A stretch of 17,826 nucleotides of DNA. It comes from SKLM01 sp041687115 (GTDB lineage Bacteria; Chloroflexota; Anaerolineae; B4-G1). Location: the NCBI GenBank assembly GCA_041687115.1, contig JAWLCP010000051.1:1-17826 (forward strand). The letters are read 5' to 3'. The translations under genes and the position numbers were made by a program. The notes under the pieces were generated by a model, which worked only from the letters and a program-made list of their open reading frames with translations, made no database searches and was not told the DNA's origin. Positions 8,501 to 15,484 of the stretch are shown here, piece by piece (the first letter of the stretch is position 1; each line of letters opens with the position of its first letter).

Positions 8501-8989
8501 CTATGCCGCCAGCCACTGCGTCCATGCCTTGCGCCTAGTGTGACTGATCCGCACCTGTGCTTGGCGTACAGTAATGCCCAGCCTCTCAGAAATGTCTCTC
8601 GAGGACTTCCTGGCGGCCAAATCGCGAAGAATCTGGATCTCGGCCAATCGAAGCTTGGCCGAGTTTATAAAGTCATAGAGGATCACCACTTCGAAAAGAG
8701 GGTCTTCAGCAGCGTCAGACGCCGCTTTTCGGTCGCCGTCGACGTCCAGACCCTCAGGACTCACAAACTGAACTCGCCGTTTCTTTTCGCGGCGAAGCTT
8801 CTTGCCGGCAGCGCGCCAAGCCCTCCAAGCCAAATCTCCGGGATCTCCGGTGAGGTGAGGGTTTCGAGCTAGATAGTCGAGAGCCCCGTCGAACCGCTCC
8901 ACCAGGTAGTAATTCAGGCGGCCGTTGTTACGCAGCTTCTCATACTTCTCCTGAACACTCTGATACGCTAGAACCCATTGGTCACCCAT
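8501..8989 (-). CDS. Sigma-70 region 4-like helix-turn-helix protein, putative regulator
   Basis: This is a 162-aa basic protein. Its C-terminal 50 residues (about 113-160) read like a sigma region 4 or LuxR-type helix-turn-helix: LRLAEIQILRDLAARKSSRDISERLG, then ITVRQAQVRISHTRRKAWTQW as the recognition helix. The middle (residues 60-75) is strongly basic (KKLRREKKRR). The N-terminal half resembles no sigma region 2 that I can recognise, so it is more likely an anti-repressor, activator or sigma-like DNA-binding protein than a full sigma factor. AAGGAGG on the minus strand (8999-9005) lies 9 bases before ATG 8989. It has its own terminator (8423-8454) and faces away from the restriction operon across a palindrome-rich spacer, so it may regulate that spacer. 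Confidence 0.7.
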   Translation of the reverse strand: MGDQWVLAYQSVQEKYEKLRNNGRLNYYLVERFDGALDYLARNPHLTGDPGDLAWRAWRAAGKKLRREKKRRVQFVSPEGLDVDGDRKAASDAAEDPLFEVVILYDFINSAKLRLAEIQILRDLAARKSSRDISERLGITVRQAQVRISHTRRKAWTQWLAA

Positions 8990-9147
8990 GTTCGTTTTCC
9001 TCCTTAGTTTTTGCTGTGATCCCCCTTACGGAGTCATCACGGCCAAAGGAAATGCCGATGCTGAGTTTTGCTGCAGTGTCACGTTTTGGATGTCATCGCC
9101 ACCAGGTCGAGGACATCCCTCAGTCGTATTGTAGCACACTTGTAAGA

Positions 9148-9165
9148 TCAATGGCACTTCATTGA
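9148..9165. promoter_or_regulatory. Operator-like inverted repeat TCAATG-N6-CATTGA
   Basis: Six-base perfect arms are separated by GCACTT, total 18 bases, in the divergent spacer. Size and symmetry suit a dimeric helix-turn-helix regulator, and the gene next door encodes one. The link is inferred. Confidence 0.35.
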
Positions 9166-9202
9166 ATACAGGGGCACACAAGCTTCTGACGTTTCACGCT
9201 GA

Positions 9203-9217
9203 CTGAATAGAATTCAG
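9203..9217. promoter_or_regulatory. Operator-like palindrome CTGAAT-AGA-ATTCAG
   Basis: This is a 15-base perfect dyad with 6-base arms, lying about 110 bases upstream of the restriction operon start at 9330. It may be a binding site for a regulator of that operon. Short AT-rich dyads occur by chance, hence the low confidence. Confidence 0.35.
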
Positions 9218-9329
9218 CTTGAGGTATGCCCAAAACCGAACCTGTCCGTTCTGAAGGGGTTAACGACGCTGCCCCCGAAACAATCTGGTGGTAGACTATA
9301 CAGGAGCTCGATGGGAGTGACAAGCAACG

Positions 9330-11414
9330 ATGCTTAGGCAGCTACCCGTTCGGCCTTCTTACCGTAGTGACGACAACGATCTGATTCGAGAGTTCTATCG
9401 CCCGTGTCTATCCGAGAGCGAATTCTACAAGAGAGCTGTGGGGTTCTTCTCCAGTACCTCGCTGGCGACTGCAGCTAAAGGCCTTCACTCATTCCTACGA
9501 AACGGCGGTCAGGTCCAGTTAATTACCTCTCCCCATCTTTCGCGAGAAGACATCGAGGAAATCCAGTCAGGCTACACCCTCCGCGAGACAGTAATCGAAC
9601 GAGCCGTGCTCCGCACCTTTGACGAATTCATGAGCGACCTGGAGCAACAACGGCTCAGCATCCTGGGCTGGCTTATCCAATACGGCCGGCTGGACATCAA
9701 ACTCGCCGTCGTCGACGACCTCAACCATTACGGCATCTACCACGAGAAACTCGGGATATTCTCGGACGGAGAGGACTTCGTCGCCTTTACCGGCTCGCCC
9801 AACGAGTCCGTCTCCGGCCTCGTCTCCAACTTCGAGTGCATCGATGTCTTCTGCTCATGGAAACCGGAAGACCGAGAACGAGCCCTCGAGAAGAAGGCGA
9901 ACTTCGAGAAGCTCTGGGAGAACAAGACCAATCGCCTCAGGGTCTACCCCTTCCCCGAAGCCGCTCGGCTCAAGCTGCTACGCCTACGCCAGGACAAGCC
10001 CCCCGAGCACGACCCCGAGGTGTCGTTTGAGGAGGTCCCGGTCATGCAGCCAGGTTGCCCTCGTGTCCCGGAGACAATCGAGCTTCGAGCCTACCAGGTC
10101 GAAGCCATTGACAACTGGATCAAGAACAGGGGCCGCGGTACCTTCAAGATGGCGACCGGCAGCGGCAAGACCATCACTGCCCTGGCCACTGCCGCCAAGC
10201 TCTATGAGATGATCGGGCTTCAGGCCCTGATCGTAATCGCCCCCTACCGGCACCTGGTCACCCAATGGAGCAAGGAATGTGAGCGCTTCGGAGTCCGCCC
10301 GATCCGTTGCTTCAACGACCGCCACGAGTGGGCTGATCTGCTCAAGAACCAGCTCTATAACCTTGGCGCTGGCAAGCTGCCCTTTGTTACGGTCATCACC
10401 ACGAACGCTACCTTCGCCTCGCCAGCCTTCCAGGCCAACTTACCCTTCTTCCCGGCCAAAACCCTGATAGTGGGCGACGAGGCACACAATCTCGGCGCCC
10501 GGCACATTCTCAATGCCCTACCCGCCAACATCGGCCTCCGCTTGGCCCTGTCTGCCACACCGGAGCGGTGGTTCGACGACGAAGGCACAGAGGGGATCTA
10601 TGACTATTTCGGTCCTGTCCTGCAGCCCGAATTTACCCTTAGGGACGCCCTGGAACGGGGGGCTCTTGTCCCCTACTACTACTATCCCGTACTCGTCTCC
10701 CTGACAAATGAGGAAGCGGAAGAGTACGCCAAGCTCTCCCTTCAGATCAGCCGCATCTACAACCGAGCACAGGAGGACACCGACGTCGCCCAACGGCTCA
10801 CCGCCCTGCTGAACCGCCGTGCTCGGCTGATCGGCTCGGCTGCGAACAAGCTGGTTGAGCTTCGCCGTATCATGCAAGACAGACTGGACACGACCCACGC
10901 CCTCTTCTACTGTGGGGACGGATCAGTCGAAGAGCCAGCGACTGGTGAGACCATGCGCCACCTGGAGGCGGTCAGCCGGCTTTTAGGACATGAACTCGGC
11001 TATCGGGTCGACACCTACATAGCCGACACCTCGCTGGATGAGCGGGAGGACCTGCGCCGCCGGTTTGTCGATGGACAGTTGCAGGGGTTGGTTGCCATTC
11101 GGTGCCTGGACGAAGGCGTCGATATACCTATCATCCGGTCAGCTTTCATTCTGGCGAGCAGTACCAACCCACGGCAGTTCATCCAGCGTCGTGGTCGTGT
11201 TCTTCGGCCTCATCCCACCAAGCAGACGGCCGAGATCTTCGACTTCATCGTGATTCCACCCCAGCAGAGCGGCATCGATCGAGAGATCGAGCGCAAGCTG
11301 TTACGCCGAGAGCTCCAACGCTATGTAGAGTTCGCTGACTTGGCCCTCAACGCAGGTGAGGTGCGTGGTCTTCTTACCGATCTGCAGCATCGATATCACC
11401 TGCTTGATGTCTAG
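9330..11414 (+). CDS. DNA phosphorothioation system restriction enzyme (PLD nuclease-SF2 helicase fusion)
   Basis: This 694-aa protein joins an N-terminal phospholipase D-like nuclease region to a superfamily 2 helicase. The HxK motif is YHEKLGIFSD (H138, K140, D146), followed by the Ser/Asn element FTGSPNES. Helicase motifs are Q-like ELRAYQVEAIDNW, Walker A ATGSGKT at 275-281, DEAH at 383-386, SAT at 408-410 and motif VI QRRGR at 619-623. This is the layout of the family named DNA phosphorothioation system restriction enzyme, which is thought to attack DNA lacking the sulfur mark. The HKD spacing (HxK-x5-D) is slightly off the canonical x4, which leaves nuclease activity open. ATG 9330 has GGGAGTGA at 9313-9320. 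It heads the second operon and is followed after 27 bases by a 55-aa gene. Confidence 0.88.
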   Translation: MLRQLPVRPSYRSDDNDLIREFYRPCLSESEFYKRAVGFFSSTSLATAAKGLHSFLRNGGQVQLITSPHLSREDIEEIQSGYTLRETVIERAVLRTFDEFMSDLEQQRLSILGWLIQYGRLDIKLAVVDDLNHYGIYHEKLGIFSDGEDFVAFTGSPNESVSGLVSNFECIDVFCSWKPEDRERALEKKANFEKLWENKTNRLRVYPFPEAARLKLLRLRQDKPPEHDPEVSFEEVPVMQPGCPRVPETIELRAYQVEAIDNWIKNRGRGTFKMATGSGKTITALATAAKLYEMIGLQALIVIAPYRHLVTQWSKECERFGVRPIRCFNDRHEWADLLKNQLYNLGAGKLPFVTVITTNATFASPAFQANLPFFPAKTLIVGDEAHNLGARHILNALPANIGLRLALSATPERWFDDEGTEGIYDYFGPVLQPEFTLRDALERGALVPYYYYPVLVSLTNEEAEEYAKLSLQISRIYNRAQEDTDVAQRLTALLNRRARLIGSAANKLVELRRIMQDRLDTTHALFYCGDGSVEEPATGETMRHLEAVSRLLGHELGYRVDTYIADTSLDEREDLRRRFVDGQLQGLVAIRCLDEGVDIPIIRSAFILASSTNPRQFIQRRGRVLRPHPTKQTAEIFDFIVIPPQQSGIDREIERKLLRRELQRYVEFADLALNAGEVRGLLTDLQHRYHLLDV

Positions 11415-11441
11415 CAACACACGAGTGGAGGGGTGTCCCAC

Positions 11442-11609
11442 GTGAATAAGGACCTGATGAAAGACGTCCAGGAACCGATCAACCAAGCGGCCCCCGAAGT
11501 CCAGAAGATCATCCGCAAGGTCCTGGAAGCCGAGCGGCAGAAGCTGTACCTGGACCGGCCCCACCTTGTCCAGGATGTAGTAAACATCATCAAGGAGGAG
11601 GTCAAGTGA
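11442..11609 (+). CDS. 55-aa small protein of the restriction operon
   Basis: GTG 11442 opens a 55-codon frame ending at TGA 11607-11609. GGAGGGG at 11427-11433 lies 8 bases upstream, a strong ribosome binding site. Its stop overlaps the GTG start of the next gene (GTGA), the same coupling style as elsewhere in the locus. The peptide begins MNKDLMKDVQEPIN and ends VVNIIKEEVK. It is highly charged, looks wholly helical, and has no cysteines or membrane segment. I do not recognise a family. Its fixed place between the helicase-nuclease and the SMC ATPase suggests a subunit or adaptor linking the two. The gene is well supported by start signal, spacing and overlap; the function is unknown. Confidence 0.75.
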   Translation: MNKDLMKDVQEPINQAAPEVQKIIRKVLEAERQKLYLDRPHLVQDVVNIIKEEVK

Positions 11610-13678
11610 AACTACTTAATCTCCAGATGAGCAACTTCCGCCAGTTCTACGGCGAAACACCAAAGATCTGGCTGTCCGATGGCGAACGGAACATCACGAT
11701 CTTCCATGGAGCCAATGGGTCTGGGAAGACGACCATCCTCAATGCTATCACCTGGTTGCTCTACGGTGAGTTTACAGCCGCCTTCACGGAGAAGGACTTT
11801 CTGATCAACAAGAAGGCCCTCAAGGAAGCCCGTGTGGACGATCAGCTCCAGTGCTGGGTAGAGTTGACCTTTGAGCATCATGGCAAGAAGTACATTCTCA
11901 AACGTGCACGTCAAGTCATCAAGGTTGGTCATCCGCATGGCTACGAAAATGCAGCGGAGCGGGTGAGCCTATACACGGTTCGTGAAGACGGGACCTTCCG
12001 GGAGATCTCCCCCGATGAGATCCCCGACGTGATTGGCCGGATTCTGCCGGAGAAGCTTCTTCCCTACTTCTTCTTCGATGGCGAGCGGATTGAGAGTCTG
12101 CAGCGCTCGAACCGGCAGCCAGACGTCATCGCCGCCACCACAATGCTCGTGGGCGAGGAGGTCATCAACCGAGCTCTCAAGCACCTCAACGAGGCACGGA
12201 AAAACCTCGAAGCCGACCTAAAGAAGATCGGTGACGCGAAGACCTCCGACCTTGTTGACGAAAAGGCCAAGTTGGAGGCCGAGCTCCAAACCCTTTTAGA
12301 GCGGCAGCAGCAGTGGGAGCGAAACCTAGCCGGCTACGAGAAGGAACGGGATAACATCGATAAGGCCCTGCGCGAGCTGGATAAGGCCAAGGAGGTCCAA
12401 AAGCGGCGAGATCTGCTCATCGATCAGCGAGACGACCTGCAGCAGAAGCTCGCATCCAGCCAGGCCTCGCTCTCCAACCTCGTTTCGGCCCAGGGCTATC
12501 AGGCTTACTTGCCGGGGGCGGTCCACTCATTCCGTGAGATCATCACCAGCCTTCGCCGCAAGGGAGAACTCCCGGCCTCGATCAAGGCGACCTTCGTTGA
12601 AGAGCTGCTTCGGTCGGAACGCTGCATTTGCGGGAGACATCTGACGCCGGGGGAGGAGCCATACCGCGAGGTCGAAGTCTGGCGCAAGCGGGGCGGCATG
12701 TCCGACGTGGAAGAGGTTGCCCTCCGAATGGAGGCAGAGATCAACCAGGTCGATCGTGAGGTACCAGCGCTCTTTGCACGGCTTGACCAGGAGCAGGAAG
12801 CCCGTAAGCTTGCCCGTGAACAGCTCTCCAGAATCCAGGATGACCTGGATAGGATCGGCGAGGAGCTCAGGGACAGTCGGGAAGAGGACATTGCAGCCCT
12901 TGAGAACAAGCGCGGGGCGCTTGAGACCGCTATGGATCGAACCCGGCGCCACCAGATCGACGACCAGAACGAGATCAGGGGCCTGCGATCGGAGATCTCG
13001 GATCTTGAGTCGGAGATCACTCACCGCCGCGGCATCAACGCCCAGCATGATTTGGCCAATCGACGCCTGATCGCTTGCCGGGAAGTGATTACCGCTCTCC
13101 AGGAGGTTCGGGCTCGCCTTCGGACCAACTTCCGCGAGGACCTGACCGAACGGATCAACGATCTCTTCTCCCGCATGTCCTATAAGCCATACAGAGCGAT
13201 TCTTGATCAGGATTACTGTCTCTCCCTGGTAGATGGACCTGCCAGCACTCCGGTCGGCCCGTCCACAGGTGAAAGTGCCTTGCTGAGCCTTGCCTTTATA
13301 GGTGCCGTAATCAGCCAGGCTCGCGAGCTCACAGCTAAGCGGGACCGCTTGCCGGGGCCGGATAGTAGCGTTTTCCCGGTCGTGATGGACTCCCCATTCG
13401 GGAACCTCGATCCGATCTACCGCCGGCAGGTGGCGAAGAACCTTCCCGCCCTGGCGAACCAGGTCGTGATCATGGCCAGCAAGACGCAGTTCCAGGGCGA
13501 CGTCGAAAACACTATGCACGCCAGGATTGGCAAGGAGTACGTCCTGCGCTACCACTCCCCCCGACCTGACGCTCATGAGGACCAGATCGCCCGCCATGGG
13601 GTGACCTATGAACTGGTCAAGCGTAGCCCAGATGAAGACGAGTGGACGGAGATTGTTGAGGTGAATCGCGTTGGCTGA
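11606..13678 (+). CDS. Second DndD-like SMC/Rad50-type ATPase, restriction-side
   Basis: This 690-aa protein has Walker A GANGSGKTT at residues 35-43, FFFDGERIE near 152-160, long coiled coils at about 190-300 and 370-500, and a CxC hook (C340, C342 in RCICGRHL) between them. The ABC signature region is STGESALLSLAF near 552-563 and Walker B/D-loop is VVMDSPFGNLD near 592-602. It resembles DndD and the broader RecF/RecN/SMC family but differs from the dndD gene of this locus by the CxC hook and a longer C-terminus. I infer a DNA-loading or sensing ATPase for the restriction half. GTG 11606 has AAGGAGG at 11592-11598, 7 bases upstream, and overlaps the stop of the 55-aa gene. It overlaps the next gene by 8 bases. 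Confidence 0.88.
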   Translation: MKLLNLQMSNFRQFYGETPKIWLSDGERNITIFHGANGSGKTTILNAITWLLYGEFTAAFTEKDFLINKKALKEARVDDQLQCWVELTFEHHGKKYILKRARQVIKVGHPHGYENAAERVSLYTVREDGTFREISPDEIPDVIGRILPEKLLPYFFFDGERIESLQRSNRQPDVIAATTMLVGEEVINRALKHLNEARKNLEADLKKIGDAKTSDLVDEKAKLEAELQTLLERQQQWERNLAGYEKERDNIDKALRELDKAKEVQKRRDLLIDQRDDLQQKLASSQASLSNLVSAQGYQAYLPGAVHSFREIITSLRRKGELPASIKATFVEELLRSERCICGRHLTPGEEPYREVEVWRKRGGMSDVEEVALRMEAEINQVDREVPALFARLDQEQEARKLAREQLSRIQDDLDRIGEELRDSREEDIAALENKRGALETAMDRTRRHQIDDQNEIRGLRSEISDLESEITHRRGINAQHDLANRRLIACREVITALQEVRARLRTNFREDLTERINDLFSRMSYKPYRAILDQDYCLSLVDGPASTPVGPSTGESALLSLAFIGAVISQARELTAKRDRLPGPDSSVFPVVMDSPFGNLDPIYRRQVAKNLPALANQVVIMASKTQFQGDVENTMHARIGKEYVLRYHSPRPDAHEDQIARHGVTYELVKRSPDEDEWTEIVEVNRVG

Positions 13679-14123
13679 TCGCCGTATTAGGGTTCCCAAG
13701 GACAAGGAAGCGCTCATTGTTAAGTTGACCAAGAGCGATGATGGGACTGGCGGTATCTTCCAGACCCGTGCTCACCTCATGACTTTTGCCGCCGTGTACG
13801 GGTTCAACAAAGGCGCTCGCGTTCCGTTTCCTGACTCTCTGGAACCCATTCGCCAAGAGGTCTTCGCCCGGCAGGGCCACGATACGATCATCAACCTGCT
13901 GGCCCTTGCTGCAACGGAGGACCCGAAGTGCCTCGCACAGACCGATGAGGCCGAAAACCTACGCGCTACAGTCTTCGAGGAATACGCTAACGGTGGGCTA
14001 GATCGCCTGCGTAGTGAGCTTCACGGGGTCGATGATCCCCTGGAGCACCTTCTACTCCTGATTCAGCAGGAGCGCCGCGGAACGGAGTCCAGCGAGGAGT
14101 TCGACCTCACCAAGTTTCTGTGA
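13671..14123 (+). CDS. Dnd system-associated protein 4-like
   Basis: This 150-aa protein begins RRIRVPKDKEALIVKL, then GGIFQTRAHLMTFAAVYGFNKG and VPF, the pattern I associate with the DNA phosphorothioation-associated protein 4 family. A helical middle contains INLLALAATEDP. The start is TTG 13671, inside the end of the ATPase gene, with GAGGTGA at 13658-13664 six bases upstream; no ATG or GTG fits the frame better. No enzymatic motif is visible, so a small structural or DNA-binding subunit is likely. It is the last gene of the restriction operon, and a perfect hairpin starts 9 bases after its stop. Family assignment is from memory of its N-terminal pattern and context. Confidence 0.75.
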   Translation: MADRRIRVPKDKEALIVKLTKSDDGTGGIFQTRAHLMTFAAVYGFNKGARVPFPDSLEPIRQEVFARQGHDTIINLLALAATEDPKCLAQTDEAENLRATVFEEYANGGLDRLRSELHGVDDPLEHLLLLIQQERRGTESSEEFDLTKFL

Positions 14124-14131
14124 AAGGCAGA

Positions 14132-14171
14132 GCAAACGCACGCACCTCATTCTGCAGGTGCGTGCGTTTGC
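14132..14171. terminator. Perfect 16-bp stem-loop between convergent genes
   Basis: The arms 14132-14147 and 14156-14171 are exact reverse complements over 16 bases, with an 8-base loop. The hairpin sits between the stop of the last restriction-operon gene (14123) and the stop of the minus-strand DUF4062 gene (14190). T runs are short, as with the hairpin at 6550-6591, so the two look like matched insulators around the island's halves. Confidence 0.75.
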
Positions 14172-14189
14172 GTCGTCCGACCAGGGCAC

Positions 14190-15215
14190 TTAGCTGGCCG
14201 TAGTTGTCTTCTGCCTTGAGGCAAAGTAACTCCTGAGAGCATACTCTGCCTTAGTTAGCAAAGCCTGCTGCACAGCATGATCTGCACTCAAGACCTGATG
14301 CGAAAGACGTACAAATGCACCAAGCCCGGTCCCTTCGGTTTCTAGAATGGATCCGCGCATGGCCTTGATCGGGCCATCCCACAAAACCCGAACCACGGCG
14401 CTCTCACTCAGAGACTCCGGCCTCGCCATCTCTGCTGTAGCATCTTCTGGCTCTAGCCCTGAGTTTGCCCTATCCAAGTAATAGGCCCGGAACTCCCGAG
14501 CAATCTCCGAGATAGGTACCCTCTTCTCATCACGATGGCGCCAGAGGATCTGAAACAAAGCAGCCTTGTACGAGTAGGACATCCGGTCAAAGACTCGAAG
14601 GAGGGTAGAGCTAGTCCTCGCGGGTGAGGCTCCACCCGTGGATCGCCTCTTTCTAGGTGACGCTTTCCCGGAAGCCCCGTTGGAGCCCTCTCGTGCGTTC
14701 GCTATGTACTCCTGGAGCAACGCCGATAGCTGTCCCTTGATCCACTTTTTGGCATCATCGGCATTGACAAATTCCTTAGTCCAGTTACCGAATCCACCTT
14801 CCCTGATCTCATCAATAAAGTCGAAGAGATCGGGATCGTCGACATCGTAGTTGAGGGTCTTGTTACGGCCATTTCTTGAGTAGAACCTCTGCTCACTCAG
14901 AGCCTCTTTGCTGACCAACACAAACGTAGGGATTCCGGCTCGCCTCGCTGTATCATACTCGAGTCGAGTAGCCGACTTGTCGGTGCCTTTCGGCTTAGAG
15001 CCATACCGGCGGTCCAAGATCAGGATAAGCAGGTCGGATTTCTTGACCTCGGCTAGACATGAATCGTAGGTACTCTTGCCGGGGTCCGCCAAGAAGTCGT
15101 TCTCTTCAAATGCCACGGGTTTATGCCCAAGCTCTTCGATCAAGTCTCGAACGGTTTCGCGCAATGTCTTCAAATCCTGGCTCGTTGAAGACAAGAATAC
15201 CCTAGTCTGGGCCAT
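14190..15215 (-). CDS. DUF4062 (TIR-like) domain protein with extra C-terminal domain
   Basis: This is a 341-aa protein. Residues 1-110 match the DUF4062 pattern: VFLSSTSQDLKTLRETVRD, a strand with an E/D-rich loop (FEENDFLAD), SDLLILILDRRYGS and SATRLEYDTA before IPTFVLV. DUF4062 is related to the TIR/SEFIR flavodoxin-like folds, which sense or signal in defence and sometimes cleave NAD. A basic Ser/Gly linker (about 178-204) leads to a second domain starting FDRMSYSYKAALFQIL, a segment I associate with accessory domains of other defence proteins but cannot name. The minus-strand GAGGTGA (15222-15228) lies 6 bases before ATG 15215. It converges on the dnd restriction operon. I infer an effector or sensor of a separate defence unit; function is unproven. 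Confidence 0.8.
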   Translation of the reverse strand: MAQTRVFLSSTSQDLKTLRETVRDLIEELGHKPVAFEENDFLADPGKSTYDSCLAEVKKSDLLILILDRRYGSKPKGTDKSATRLEYDTARRAGIPTFVLVSKEALSEQRFYSRNGRNKTLNYDVDDPDLFDFIDEIREGGFGNWTKEFVNADDAKKWIKGQLSALLQEYIANAREGSNGASGKASPRKRRSTGGASPARTSSTLLRVFDRMSYSYKAALFQILWRHRDEKRVPISEIAREFRAYYLDRANSGLEPEDATAEMARPESLSESAVVRVLWDGPIKAMRGSILETEGTGLGAFVRLSHQVLSADHAVQQALLTKAEYALRSYFASRQKTTTAS

Positions 15216-15308
15216 GGCCCTTCACCTCGCTCAGTAATCCAACCCTATTGTGACTATTCTAGGCTCGAAAACACATTCCTGCCGCGGACATTTCAGTCCA
15301 TGAGGACT

Positions 15309-15438
15309 TAGGTGATGCCGAAAGAGGGATCATCCACATGCGGGGAAGCAGTCTCACCTAGCAGAACCCGCAACACATGGTCTCACTGTCGTGGGACTGC
15401 CCCAAGTCCGAGACTGCCTTAAGCACCTGCAGTCTCGG
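15309..15438. other. Structured intergenic segment with repeated GCAGTCTC elements
   Basis: The 269-base gap 15216-15484 has no supported gene. GCAGTCTC occurs at 15348-15355 and 15429-15436, its reverse complement at 15410-15417 and a one-base variant (GGGACTGC) at 15393-15400. These give a 10-bp stem (15408-15417 with 15429-15438, 11-base loop). TAGGTGA (15309-15315) also pairs with TCACCTA (15354-15360). It could be a terminator region for the minus-strand genes, a protein-binding array or a small structured RNA. Confidence 0.4.
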
Positions 15439-15484
15439 CGAGGGGGGATACTGGACACCGTTCTCCGGCGGACCACTCACCCCC

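Larger units (their letters stand above)
8990..9329. other. 340-base divergent intergenic region with several palindromes
   Basis: No gene is supported here. The region separates the minus-strand helix-turn-helix gene from the plus-strand restriction operon and must hold both their promoters. I see inverted repeats at 9088-9118 (GGATGTC/GACATCC, 17-base gap), 9148-9165 and 9203-9217, and a minus-strand TACAAT (9128-9133) that could be a -10 for the regulator gene. No strong plus-strand sigma-70 pair was found. Confidence 0.6.

Noticed and set aside
8471..8872. 133-codon plus-strand frame
   Set aside because: It is opposite the helix-turn-helix gene, which has a strong ribosome binding site and terminator. 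It also has no ribosome binding site of note.
12527..13732. 401-codon minus-strand open frame
   Set aside because: It is entirely opposite the SMC ATPase gene, whose Walker A, hook and Walker B motifs are all in place. The minus-strand peptide has no recognisable domain; GC-rich coding DNA commonly gives such antisense frames.
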